Assembly (NCBI GenBank): GCA_036583965.1
Contig: JAZBQD010000030.1
Location: 87,713,300 to 87,777,299, forward strand
DNA: 64,000 nucleotides
Origin: Prunella strophiata
Lineage: Eukaryota; Chordata; Aves; Passeriformes; Prunellidae
Reading direction: 5' to 3'
Shown: positions 38,101 through 50,200 of the stretch, one piece after another
How positions within the stretch are numbered: the stretch's first letter is position 1
How the letters are laid out: each line of letters opens with the position of its first letter
The notes under the pieces: model-generated
What the model was told of the DNA's origin: nothing
Seen by the model: the letters and a program-made list of their open reading frames with translations, nothing else
Databases searched by the model: none
Made by a program: the position numbers and the translations under genes

Positions 38101-39096
38101 ATGGATCCCCACGGGCTGTGGGTGGATCCCTGCATCCCCCATGGATCCCCACGGGCTGTGGGTGGATCTCTGCATCCCCCATGGATCCCCACGGGCTGTG
38201 GGTGGATCCCTGAATCCCACATGGATCCCCATGGGCTGTGGTGGATCTCTGCATCCCCCATGGATCCCCACGGGCTGTGGGTGGATCCCTGCATCCCCCA
38301 TGGATCCCCATGGGCTGTGGGTGATCTCTGCATCCCCCATGGATCCCCATGGGCTGTGGTGGATCTCTGCATCCCCCATGGATCCCCATGGGCTGTGGGT
38401 GGATCCCTGCATCCCCCATGGATCCCCATGGGCTGTGGGTGGATCTCTGCATCCCCCATGGATCCCCATGGGCTGTGGGTGGATCCCTGCATCCCCCATG
38501 GATCCCCATGGGCTGTGGGTGGATCCTGCATCCCCCATGGATCCCCATGGGCTGTGGGTGGATCTCTGCATCCCCCATGGATCCCCATGGGCTGTGGGTG
38601 GATCTCTGCATCCCCCATGGATCCCCACGGGCTGTGGGTGGATCTCTGCATCCCCCATGGATCCCCAGGGGCTGTGGGTGGATCCCTGCATCCCCCAGAG
38701 GATGGATCCCCAAGGGCTGCAGGGGCAGAGCTGCTTCACCATGGTTTCACCATGGCTGCAGAGGAATCTCAGCTCCAGCACCTGCAGCACCCCCTCCCCT
38801 CCTTCTCCACTGACCTTGGTGCCACCATGTTGTTTTCCCTCACATCCTTACTTCCTCCTCTCCTATGACTAGAAGCAAGACTTTGTGTCCTTTGTTTTGA
38901 TTTTCTTCTTAAATATGTTATCACAGAGGTGTTACCAGCCTCTCTCATTGGCCCAGTTTTGGCCAGCAGCATGTCCATCTTCAAAGCCATCAGAGACTGG
39001 CTCTGCTGGACATGGTGGAAGCTTCCAGCAGCTCCTCACAGGAACCATCTTTGTGGCCCCCTGCTACCAAAAACCAGGCTGTGCAAAACCAATGCA
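35131..39096 (-). mobile_element. Solo ERVL-type LTR with massively expanded internal minisatellite
   Basis: Read on the minus strand, the element starts TGCATTGGTTTTGCACAGCC at 39096 and continues through TTTTTGGTAGCAGGGGGC, CTGGCCAAAACTGGGCCAAT and CTCTGTGATAACATATTTAA. It then enters the tandem array and ends GTGTCAAACCACCACA at 35131. These are the same landmarks, in the same order, as the LTR at 7488-8631. The 5-bp direct duplication CATGG flanks it at 35126-35130 and 39097-39101, so both ends are real insertion ends. Between the array and the last 50 or so bases, about 0.5 kb present in the other copy is missing, including the polyadenylation signal. Total length is 3966 bp against 1144 bp for the sister copy. 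No viral genes are present. Confidence 0.85.
35181..38697. repeat. 40-bp minisatellite, about 88 tandem units
   Basis: The consensus unit on the plus strand is CTGCATCCCCCATGGATCCC followed by CATGGGCTGTGGGTGGATCT. I count about 73 units of 40 bp and about 15 of 39 bp from 35181 to 38685, then a degenerate last unit. Each unit contains BamHI-type GGATCC and NcoI-type CCATGG sites and a CCCATGG/CCATGGG inverted repeat with a 4-base loop. Variable positions recur: CA[T/C/G]GGG, GGATC[T/C], and a CTGAATCCCAC variant. The unit has no stop codon in any minus-strand frame, so frames of 1157-1250 codons open in all three. They are not genes. Confidence 0.97.
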
Positions 39097-39101
39097 CATG
39101 G

Positions 39102-39266
39102 GAACCAGTCTAGAATAGACTGGGTGATCTTCAGATGGGTCCAGTGTCTCAAAACCAGAACATTTTAGCACAGAGGTCACAATCCTGGAGGAGATGTCAT
39201 GGGCTGCTTTGATCAGTCTCAGCCCCTGTTTGAAGGCCACATCCACCTACCAGTTAATGCAGTTTA
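39102..39266. other. Unassigned segment between LTR and CR1
   Basis: About 165 bases without recognised content. Confidence 0.3.
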
Positions 39267-39420
39267 ACCCCTTGGAGGTGTTCAAGACCAAGCTGGATGG
39301 GGCTTGGAGCATCTGCCTGGGGGCAGATGTCCCTGCCTGTACCAGGGAGGAACTAGAGGTTGGAACTAGATGGTCTTTAAGGTACCTTTGAACACAACCA
39401 TTTTATTTGGTTCTGTGAAT
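39267..39420 (+). mobile_element. CR1 LINE 3'-terminal fragment
   Basis: CCCCTTGGAGGTGTTCAAGA, CCAAGCTGGATGGGGCTTGG, GATGTCCCTGCC, AGGTTGGAACTAGATGGTC and TTTAAGGTACCTTTGAACAC end with a decayed TTTGGTTCTGTGAAT. This is the canonical CR1 3' end, 5'-truncated. Confidence 0.88.
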
Positions 39421-40119
39421 AGGGCAAACACACAGCAGGAGAAGGTTGTAGGGACAAGAATTACTGAGAGAGGTCCAATTACCTGGAGTGAGACTGGGAG
39501 AAACTGGTTGAAGGCAGAAGTGTAGAAGAAATAGAAAGAAGAAAAAGAAATGAAATGAAAACTGTCGGAGGAGTAAAAGGTGAAAAAAGTGCATGCAAGA
39601 AAAAAGGGAAAGAAATCTCTGTGAACAGGTCACCTCCATCCTGCCCTCAGCTACCAGTCATTACTCATCAATATCCTGTGCCTGCCAGCAGCTGAGGGCA
39701 AGGGCTTTAAGCAGAGGTGAAAGCCACCTGCAATGAGCTATTGCATTGTGATACAACTAAAGGGAAGTTTCTTTTTCACTTCACAGAGCTATTTGTCTAC
39801 AAATGGCTTTTTTTCTTTACAAATTTGATTTTAACAAGTGTAACCAAATGATATTTATCTTGATCACCTATGTGTGTCTAATCCTTTTTAGCCTTCTGCA
39901 AAGTGTTTCTCTTGAGTGATATTTGTCATGGGGTTACAGAACTGAATTATGTACTCTGGTTTTAAATGTTATTTTTTAAATGTTTCCTTTTCCAATTGAT
40001 TTTTTTTTAATTTTATCTTTCCAACATCCAACACATACCTTCCCATTCATTTTAGATGACAGTTTAATATCACCTTATACATTTCCTCTCTAGACTAGTC
40101 ATAACAGTAGCTAGCCAGC

Positions 40120-40120
<1 letters not shown>
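39421..40120. other. Unique non-coding DNA
   Basis: Nothing recognisable; purine-rich around 39520-39615. Confidence 0.4.

Positions 40121-40164
<44 letters not shown>
40121..40164 (+). repeat. Poly(A) tract of 44 bases
   Basis: A pure run of 44 A. There is no retroposed gene body and no AATAAA immediately upstream. The poly-Phe frame on the minus strand is an artefact. Confidence 0.97.
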
Positions 40165-40169
<5 letters not shown>

Positions 40170-43100
40170 AGCAGTATCTGTTAAAATACTTTTTTCAATA
40201 CTTTTTTGAACAAAAGTATTGAAAATATGGGTCTTTCGTTTTCTTCCTAACATCACATAGAAACCTTTCATGTCAGTAATCACTTCATTACTCCATCTGG
40301 ACTTTAGTTTTACCTTTTAGTGACAGGAATGACCAAAACTGTGTAAGATGTAAAATGTGGAGACAGCACTGACTCACAGACTGTTTTCAAACCCTCACAC
40401 ATGCAGTACCTTCTAATTATCTGGTTTTATATTGCATTGCCTCATGGAGCCAATGTTTTCCTCATCTCTCATAACATACTATTTCCTTTCTATTTAGATT
40501 GAAAATTTTTTAAAAATCTGGATGAAAAGTGTTACTATTTCCTTTCAATGTGAGTTCCCTTCCTCTGCTGCTTAGGTTTGTCACTATCCCAGCTACTGAT
40601 CTAACTCTGGTAGATCCCTCAAACTTTCATCTGGAACTTCTGCTTTGGTCATTAATAGCATTGATAACACTGTCACACAAGGGTTAATTAAAATCAAGAA
40701 AAGAAGATAACAGCTGATTTAGCAGACTGATTATAAAATCCCATTGTTTATTTTAATTAAAAAGCAAGCAGCAAGACTATATCTTTTGCAAAAGAAGAAG
40801 GGAGATTCTGAAGAAAAATATTAATTTGGTAGAATCTGAAAGTTTGATTAGCTAGGAAAGCAAAATTGTCCTATCAGGAAGTAGGTGAATGCAATCTGAG
40901 ACAGAAAAAATGCAGAGACAAAAATCTCTAAGCAGGTAAATCTAGGAATGTCTACACCAAACCAAGGAGCAGAGAGGTGAGAAAAACCCCTTGGTTTAAA
41001 TTAAATAGACTAAGCAAGTTCTTTTCTTTCATTTCTTGACCTATGTCTTTTATAAACATTGGCAGCCGTGTTGTCAATTTTGCTTAAATAAATCCACCCT
41101 TTCCTCACTCTCCCCTCACTCTCCCCCACCATTCCACCTTAACTTGGCTTAAATTAAGAGCAATTTTGGCTGACAGCAAGGCATTCCCTCCCTAAGGATT
41201 TGCAGGAATTTGCAAACCAGAGCAGTGGAACACCTTAACCAGATACCTCAACCTCTGCACCCCCAGCACATTTCTCAGCCTTCTCCTGTGGGTCAAGGAC
41301 CCTCCAGACTGTAGATCAGTGCATGACCTGCTCTCATGGGGTCAGGAGAGACACTAACAGGGGCAGGCCAAAAGGCCTTTCCAGCATGTATCAAGATGTT
41401 AAAGAATATGCCAAAACCAAGTCAGGCCAGCGTAAAACCATTGCAACCCTGAAGCATCCAGTGCCACTGGCAGTTCCTTAAATTCACATTTAAACTCTTG
41501 AAAGGAAATACTTCAGTGCCACAGCATGCAAATTCAGAATAGAGCACTCTCTATCTTTTTGGGGAATTTTATTTTTGGGAAATTATCCAGGATCTGATCC
41601 CAGATATACACAAGGGCCATTTTAGCATTTCTTCTTACCGAGGGCACCCACAAATATTTCATGGAAAGACACAGATCTATAAGAAAGTAGCTTTTTTTAG
41701 ACAAAAATATATTAGTTTACTAGGCAGAGTCTTAGACACACTTGTGTTTCATATCTGTGGAAAGGCTTGTGCCCAAAATGTATTTGTATTGCCCAGCATA
41801 TTTCAATAATTTAATTAAAGTCATTACATCTCCCTAGAACCCTGCACTCACACATATCCTGAGACCATTTCAGCTACTCAAACACAGTAATTCTTACCTG
41901 CCTACAGACAGACAGAGCAGGAATTTATATGTTTAGACTGGAGCTGAGAATAACTTCATTTTTTAGGAAGAAATGCATGGTTTGGTTTTATTCCCATTTG
42001 AACAAAATTTTTACAGTTTAAAGAAAAAAAAAAAAAAAAACTGGGAGAGGAAAATGCTGTACCCCACATAGCTTTGGGAACAGCAGCCCAGTTGGCTGGC
42101 CTCCTCTGAGTCCTTCCAAGGCCATGGGCACTGGCATCTAGGGCTGCTCCATGTCCAGTCACCCCCTTTCCCTCTAACACACTTCTGGCTAACCATCCAA
42201 GGGGTGGGTAAATCACTATCAAAATTGGACAGGCTTCCACTTGTAGCCTTCAACAATGTTCCATTTTATTTAAAGAGAAAATATTTCATTTTTTTTGTTT
42301 TGTCTGACCAGGTTGTATCATATAGGCTGGATAAAGATAAATCTTTGCAATATGTCAGTTTGAATAATGCTCTGAAGCCAAACATCTGGAAATATATATT
42401 TTATCAGTATAGCCTGTGTCAGACAAGTTAATGTTGATACTTTAAGTGTTCCTATCCTTATTTCCAAGACCTGGATCATGTTATGGGAATTGCAGTACTC
42501 ATGGCAAAATGACTGATATGAAACTGCAGGAATTTTAAGCCCTTGGGGGTAATGGTATGCTTTAGTAATCTGATGCAGAACTGAACTTCATGCTGATTAA
42601 GCAGAGTGGCCATCTTAAATTGATTTCCAGAAAACATTTAGCTTCTAAAATGCTTTTTGTTACAAGGACTTCATGGAGGGAGCACAGACTCTGCTTCTGG
42701 CATGAATTAATAAAGAATTAATAAAGGTTGGTATGGTAACAAAGGCACCCCTGCCCTCTTTGTCCCTCCCTTTGGGCATCCCTAATACAAATGCATCACT
42801 AGCTGGACTGTCCTTTCTGCCCTTTTAAACACAAAGAGGTTCTAACTTGAGATTATTTTGCTTTTCAGTGTTACCCTCCCTTCTTTCCTGTTTTTCAGTG
42901 AAGACGACTTATCACTGATATTATAGCTTGACACACAGAAAGATGTTTTTATGGTTTCTGTTCAAGTGTGACAGCTGGATCTTCCACAGGGGAGGAGGGG
43001 AACCAGACCCCTCTCTTGATGGCAGCCTATTCATGTGTCCTGAACAGGGCTCTGACACCACCCACCTGCAAATGTGTCCTGCAGTTCAGTGAGCCATGGG

Positions 43101-44217
43101 TTCTGAGAATTTCAGTAAGTCCTGCAGGTAGCAAGTTAAATGACCCAAGCAAAACCTGCCAGCCTTGCAGACAGGAAGATCTACTTTCTCCTGTAATGAA
43201 AGTACCACTAATATCTCCACTAAGCAGAATGTGATTTCCTACTAGTAATCTGATGGCCCATTCCAGGAGAACATTTTATGACTATATATTTTAAATCTTG
43301 ATCAGTGGGAAAGTCCAAGTCTTGGCACAAATATAAACAGTGACGATAAATTAGACACAAGCAGGGTGTAACTTCTCAAGATCCCAGGCTCTGTCTAAAT
43401 TTACAAGCTGTTTGCTGAGGCTTTATGACTAATGGTATCATAAAATATTTTAGTCAACTGGCAAAGTGAGAACTCAGAATGATTGAGAAGTTCTTAACTG
43501 GCTGCTCTGATTAACAGTGGGTAAATTACTATCAATGCTGGTAATAAATGCCATTAGCAGTAATTCACTGAAAACCCATCCATAGGCTCCAATCATGTCA
43601 AAGTTTAGCTAAAAATGACTGACCAGTCTTGGCAAGTTCCAAGCTTTCTTTGTTTCCCCATGACTGCTTGAAGATGTTGCAGGATGCACTGGGCTGTGCA
43701 CACTTGTGCCAAGGAAAGGATTGGAATGGCTTTCTTATCAGCTATTACTCTTTCCTTCAGCTGGAATGACACCTGAAACATATTTATGTTTGAAAGCAAG
43801 CAAAGCTCCTCTGCTGCCTCCAGTGAGGTCAGAAGCTGCAGGACCTGAGGACCCAGCACTACAACAAAATTCACTGCTTTGCTGTGAATTTCAACCTTCA
43901 GGAGAAAACCAGCATGGAGTCTGGTGGAACTTTGGGATCTCCAAAGGGGTTACCCTCCCCTGCTCCCTGCCTGCCCTCCCTTCTCCCTGCCTTCTGCCAT
44001 GGAACATCTTCTTTGCATTTGCCCCAGAGTAACAATATGCAATCTTGTCACTCTCTACCGACTGAACTCAGCAAACTCTGGCAGTGAACAGATCCATCCC
44101 ATTGTTCTGACTAATAAGTCCTTATGAGAAGCACAAAGGCAATGGTATTATGTATTATTGTAATGAGGAAAGTCATTATTCCCATAAGTGAGGGAGTACG
44201 TAGTAAATTTGCCCCTT
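40165..44217. other. Unique non-coding DNA
   Basis: No gene or dispersed repeat is recognised. A 17-base A run lies at 42024-42040. A pyrimidine-rich stretch (CCTCACTCTCCCC repeated) lies near 41100-41130. Confidence 0.4.
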
Positions 44218-44239
44218 TATAATATTTATAAATATTATA
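44218..44239. repeat. 22-bp perfect AT palindrome
   Basis: The 22 bases, centred on AATATTTATAAATATT, equal their own reverse complement. Small AT palindromes of this length can arise by chance in AT-rich DNA. Confidence 0.8.
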
Positions 44240-47200
44240 TTTAACAATCTATGGTGACATAAGCTATTACAGAGGTCACTACACAGCTTCTTTACTGGGA
44301 CCACAAGTATTTGTTTCAAATAATTCTATCATACTCTCTCATAGCAACATGACAAAAAGCTATTGCCTTTTCATATGCATACAAATTTGTGATGAATTTC
44401 ATAATATTGTGTTGCTTCAGCTCAGTATGTCTGGTACTGAACTTGAATTACAAAATGCAAGCCTCACTGCTTTCCTAGTCCTGGGCATTTCTAGCACATA
44501 TTTTGTCATGTGATTTGATATGGTTCTGGTTTTTGGTGTTTTGAGATGCATGTGAGCCAAATACACTGTAGTTGACTCATTGGGTTATCCAGAATCACTG
44601 AGAAGGGAAGAATGCAATAGGCACACAAAGGTTTTGTGACCTTTTCCTCAGGGAACAAAACTGTGCCCAAGATAAGGATTTGGCCAAATGCAACTTCCCC
44701 ACAAGAAATGAGGTGATCACTTGCTTAATCAACCTAATGAGCCACTGGCTGCTCATAGCCACACACAGATAGACATTTCTGCTGCCTTGGCTTTAGTGAA
44801 GCAGCACATGAAACATCAGGCATCTGAGCTGATGTTGATGCCATTCCATTTCTGGAACTGGCAGAATATTGGTCTTTCAGAATATTCAGATATTGAATAG
44901 CAGTGAGCTGTCATCTAAAGCTTCAGGATAACAGTAAGAACAAGTCAGCCTGGGCAAGGAAGATTTGTTTCACAGACATGAGATGGAAGGATACTGTCAG
45001 CACTCTGCATAAATGGTGAAACAAGAGCAGGGGGAATACTTAAAGAAGCACATGCAACACTGGAAAAATAACCCAATAATTATTTTAACCTATTAGGTGT
45101 GCATTCCAACAAAAGTAAATTGGCTTTTTATTCCCATACTGGTAGTAATGTATTCATCCATGCTCATTGTATTTCCTATTTTCATTAGAGAGGAACTAGT
45201 GTGCATGCAAGTAATTACAAAAAAACTTCAGGCTCCTAGAATACACTTATCTTGCAAGAAGCTGCTGTTAAATAGCTTAATCTAAGTATTCTATACATAA
45301 GATAAATACAATACATTCTTAATTTTATGGTTTGCCATGTGAAACATTTTTAATAAGACATTTTCATTAAATTTTACTGTTTCTGCTATCTGGAATAAGT
45401 GTTCAGATATGAGACATCTGATCTGCTCCTCAGAGCTTAGTGACAAAAAAAGACTTAGGGGTTTTTTTTAAAGGTCTTGAAATTATATTTCTAAATGCTA
45501 TCTGATGCTCCAGCTTTCTCCTCTCCCAGAATCTCATTCTTTAGAGGAACATCCATATCTCTCTTATATTTACACATTCTTTTGCCTGTCTCATTTATCA
45601 GCCCTCAAACCTTTAATGAACTTTCCTCCTCCACATAGCAAATCTGCCTCACATTGCTTCACATTTTTCCTGCCACAAAGGCTTTTTGTGTGAGTAGCCA
45701 AATTTCTTAGTCCCTGTTCCCAAACAATTTGGAAAGCACATTTGGATTCACTGGGGCTCAGTCATGGTGTCAGATAATTTCATTTAAAAAGAGCTGCACT
45801 TGCCTGGTGTGTAAGTCTGCCTCAGTATTTACACAAGTTACTTTTGTATTTCAATGATCAGTTGTAGGTAAGAAATGGCAGCAAACTTGCAACTCAGCTT
45901 GCTCAGTTTTTGGTTGTAAAAGATGCAGAGTGGTTGTGTGCATTTGCTGGTTTGATTCTGGGGAGTTTTATGTTGTTTAAAATATCCTTTTGTTTACTTT
46001 AAAGCTATGGTGAAACATAAAAGAAAAAATAGCTAAAAAATTATAGTTCTGCAGAAAAATAAGCTCTTACAACAGAGGTTTTGCTGGAATAAGACTTTCC
46101 CATAAGGGTTGCTTCTAGGTCTCTGACATCCTCTATGCAAATGTGAAATTGTCATACAGTGTCAGTGCAGTTGTCACAGAGCTGCATGACCAAATGAAGA
46201 TCTCATGGCTCAATCAGAGTTTTGTCATGGGAGGTCATTAGGTAGACATGGGGAGGGAGGTTAGAGAAGGCTGGAGCCTTGCCTGCTTCTGCTATAGAGA
46301 GCTGTAAGCCCAAGAGGAACATTAATTTGGGTTGCTTCAGTTGTCATTTAGATCCTCTTTTTTATAGGCTGCTTCTGTTCTGCAGGACATTAAATTGGAG
46401 TTTGTGTTTAGAGCAGTAGGTGGATTTAGTTTGGGCCCCTTCAATATATAGGTTACAAAAATATGTCATGGCTATAAGGTAGATTTCTGGGGCATTTCTA
46501 AAAATTAGGACCATGTCTGCTTTCAAGAGGGTATTATGTTGAAACTTAATTAAAAGGTTTTGTGGTACTTGATCCCTCTGTAAATGCAGTTTAATGGAAG
46601 AAAAAGAGAGAACAGCTGAATGGAATGCATAAAGTTTACAGTTCCTGCTTAACATCCAATGCCATTTGGTAGAATGCTAATGTGGTTATTAGAATAAGTT
46701 CCTATATTGGGTCAGTGAAATTTTCAAATGCTCCCTTTAGATTTTTAATTTTTCTGGGATTTTTCTCAAGGAAAAAAAAATGGAAGAGGAAGAAGACATT
46801 TGCATAGCATGACTCTTGGATGTAAGAACATTTAAGAATCAGCATCTTAAATTTTAAGGTCTTCTCAGTAATTATAATCAATGAAATTTGAAGGACAAGA
46901 CTTGAGTTGTCTTTGTTTAAAATTCAAGGAAAAATAGATTTTTTTTACTTATGCATTCCTATGCTACTCTGTTCTGCTGATGTATGAGAGCAAAGTTAAT
47001 TGCATAGGCTGGCAAATGGATTGCTTAGATCTAAAGTATTAGCTGAATGAAGTTAAAATTAGGGCTTTCACTCTTCATTGCCCTGAGTATTGCATGTTTA
47101 GTTACTCTTAAACCAAGTGGGTGCAAAATGTCACTGCTACCATTGTGTATTCTGATTAGGTACACAAAATGTAAATTAATTTGGGGTAGTTGCAAGGCCA

Positions 47201-50200
47201 AAGGATGTTTTATGCTCAGGTCCTATTAACAAAATATGTATGTTTATTTGATGTATTCTACCTAAAATATTACCATGCCCTCTTGTGTGAAAAGCTTTCA
47301 AGAAATTGACTGAGCTGAGGAGGTAACAAGAACTCAGGTAGTAGGTATTTCCAAAACCAAAAGATAAAACTGTTGTAAGTAAGGCAATGTCCTGCAAAGC
47401 CTCACATTTTCTCTCTTAAAACTATCTACTTTGAAAAGAGGTTCTTGCTAGGCTGTTTGCCCAAAAAGAAAGGCTAAGAAAGAAATTAGCAGAAGTAAAA
47501 TAATCCTTTAACAGGCTTCTTTTGCTGTGCCTAAAAACTGCAGGTGACAATCCCACCCCTCAGACAGCGTCCATAGTAATGTAAATACAAAACCTACCCC
47601 AAAAAGAGAGCTGAAGCATGAATATGTGAATGCTCCTACTTATCTCTCATGTACAGCCACCATGGTCTTTTATTTCATGCTCAGCTAATACAAATCTGCA
47701 TATCAAAGAAAGTAATAAAACTTCATAACCCACAGAAGTTGCTTTATTTAAAATTAACACAGTTGCTTTTTTATATAGTTTCAAGTTAATCTATTAAAAA
47801 CACCTAGAATGACCTCTTACAAAGTGAGCAATTACTTGAAAGAGTAACTTACCATGACAATGCACAGCTGTACACACTTTGGAGAAGTGTCACTTTTTCA
47901 GGCAGAAAGCATTTATCATATCAAAACAGCTATTATCAAATAATCTGCAATGGACCTCTTGACATGGAAAAGGAGGGAGAAAACTTCCCACTTGCTTTTT
48001 CACAGCATCTGGTTTGCAGGGTTTGGATACAGTGTGGACTCCCATCCCCTAGTGTGAATATTCTTTTCTTTTGCAAAAACCTGCCCAGGCCATCTACAGC
48101 CTTTGGCAATCTCGTCAGCGAAAAATGACATTCAGATGAAAAAGGTGCCATATTTGCATCATGTGGATCCTTTTTTCAAAAGCTAAGCCTCTAACCTGTT
48201 CATGTAATACCTTAGGAGGCAGAGTGATATAGGAGAGAAAGAAATAGGCAACTCCACTTGACACTGAAGTCCAATCTCTCATGCTCCTTGATTCCTCACC
48301 CTGCTTTTCACAAACTCAGTGTAGTAATCTGCAAAGCCTCCTAAGTGGGAGTGAAATACTACTAAATTAAATTTCCCTACTCATTTTCCCTACTTGCTGT
48401 TTCTACATCTCCTTTACAAATGTAGAATTCACTGCACAGGAGATACTTCATACCAACATGTCAGTGGTGATTTCTGAGCTGTCTGGGATTTCCTGAGTTT
48501 CTATATTTGCTCACTGGACCTTGTTCTGTTGCCCCCTCCAGAAAAAGAGGTTCTCAGTGAAGGTGGTTGACTGTCCTGGTTCACTTCACATTGCTCCAGA
48601 GCTTTTGCCTTTTTCTCACTGTTGAAAGGGGAATAACTCTTTCAAAGGCCATCTGGGACTTGGCTTCTCTGAGTTTTGCTTTGAAGAACTAAGAATAAGC
48701 CCCATAAGCATTAGATGGTACTTGATTAACTCTCTAGCACATTTTCCACTCTGTGTTTCTGTATGTACACTGTGCTCCCTGGTTGGTGGTTGTGGGGGAC
48801 ATTGGTGCTTCTCCCTAAATGAGGAAGAAGCACTGCTGCTCAGGGAGGTTTTAAACACTCATCTGGAAGCTTGCTGATGGCCAACTCCTTACTCAGATGA
48901 TTTACCAGGAATATAGGACTTCTTCCTGGACAACAGCAAATGAGGGATATCACTATAACATGTTCAGGGCCATCCTAAGAGGTGATCCACCAGGACTGAG
49001 GTCTTGGGCTGCCCTTTTTTCAAAATAACACTCTGAAGATTTTTGGTTGCAACAGGATTGCTGTGTGGGGTCACAGCTGACAGGTGTGAGACACAAAGGA
49101 AGGAACAGGAAATGTTCAGTAAGACCAGACACAATCCATGTTTGTGCATTGTGCCAAGAGCCTCCCTGTGACATCCCCTGCCACTGCTTGAAGGAGACCT
49201 GCACACCCTGATATGTCATGCTGTCCAACAAAATGTGTATATACAAGCTTTTTTTTTGCTAAAAAAGAAAACATTGGGAATATGCCTTACTCCTCTTTAA
49301 TTCCTATTTTGGTCCATGCATATGTGTATAGTAATAAATAAATAAAATCAGAGAAGCTTTACCTGTAATATCCCACACATTTTTGTCATATCCTTTAGAT
49401 ATTGCTGACTGCTGGACTCCTGAAGATGCATGGGTGACTGTTGGATTTTTGGCAAAGGTTGGAGTTTCCTGGGTTTTCAATTGGTCATGAAAATGTTCTT
49501 AAGTTTCTTTCAGTTTGCTACACTGTAATAGAGGAGGTGTTACATTTCCCATATGACCAATGACAGAATTGATGTTATTGAGTCTGCTCTGCTCTCTGCA
49601 AAGACTTTAATACCTTATACTGTCAATATACTGACAACAATAAAGCCTATTTGCATTTATTAGGTGAAAGACTGAAGCCAAAAAGCAGCACATACCAGAC
49701 CAGTTGTGATGCAGTCAGGATCAGCTCAGTCTACAATCTGACTGCCCTTTGCTGCTTTGGTTTCACCAAATGATTAATGCTAAGCCACCCAAGGCAGTGT
49801 AAGCCTTCACACATGTTCATCAATTGTTTGTTCAAATATCCCAGTTCATCCAGGAGAACAAGTTTATCTAAAATATAGCAGAAGGCTGAGGTGATTGCTA
49901 TACCAGAAACATTTTTGTGCAGTTAGGTATCACATGACATCTCTTCTGAGCTCTTTTACAAGTTCCTAGGGCAGCCAGTCTCTGGGAGGTGCAGTGTCTG
50001 GGCCAAGCCTGGCCTCCAGGTGCTCTTTCAGGGACACTGCACTTCCCAGGGTCTCTGCAGGCTTGCCTGCTTCCTCAGCTCTGCTATCTCACGTACTCCC
50101 CTCTGCTGAGGTGCAGGGAAAGCTCACAGGATGTCCCACAGCACTGCTCTCTGCTTCTTCAGCAAAACACCCTGTGTGCTGTTGTCCATCCAGAAACTAC

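Noticed and set aside
35181..38697. CRISPR-like or satellite-centromere array
   Set aside because: Units are directly adjacent with no spacers, and the context is vertebrate. The LTR flanks and target-site duplication explain it better than a centromeric satellite.
35038..38790. Giant repetitive protein genes (up to 1250 codons) on either strand
   Set aside because: All frames consist of the 40-bp minisatellite read in different phases. Several frames are open at once and the sequence lies inside an LTR, so the frames reflect the repeat and not selection for coding.
44218..44239. AT palindrome as a functional origin or a mobile-element end
   Set aside because: A 22-bp AT-only palindrome can arise by chance in AT-rich DNA, and nothing adjacent supports a function.
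44580..44610. CCAGAATCACTGAG as a CR1 end
   Set aside because: Similarity to the CR1 terminus stops after about 14 bases, and the following sequence does not match CR1.
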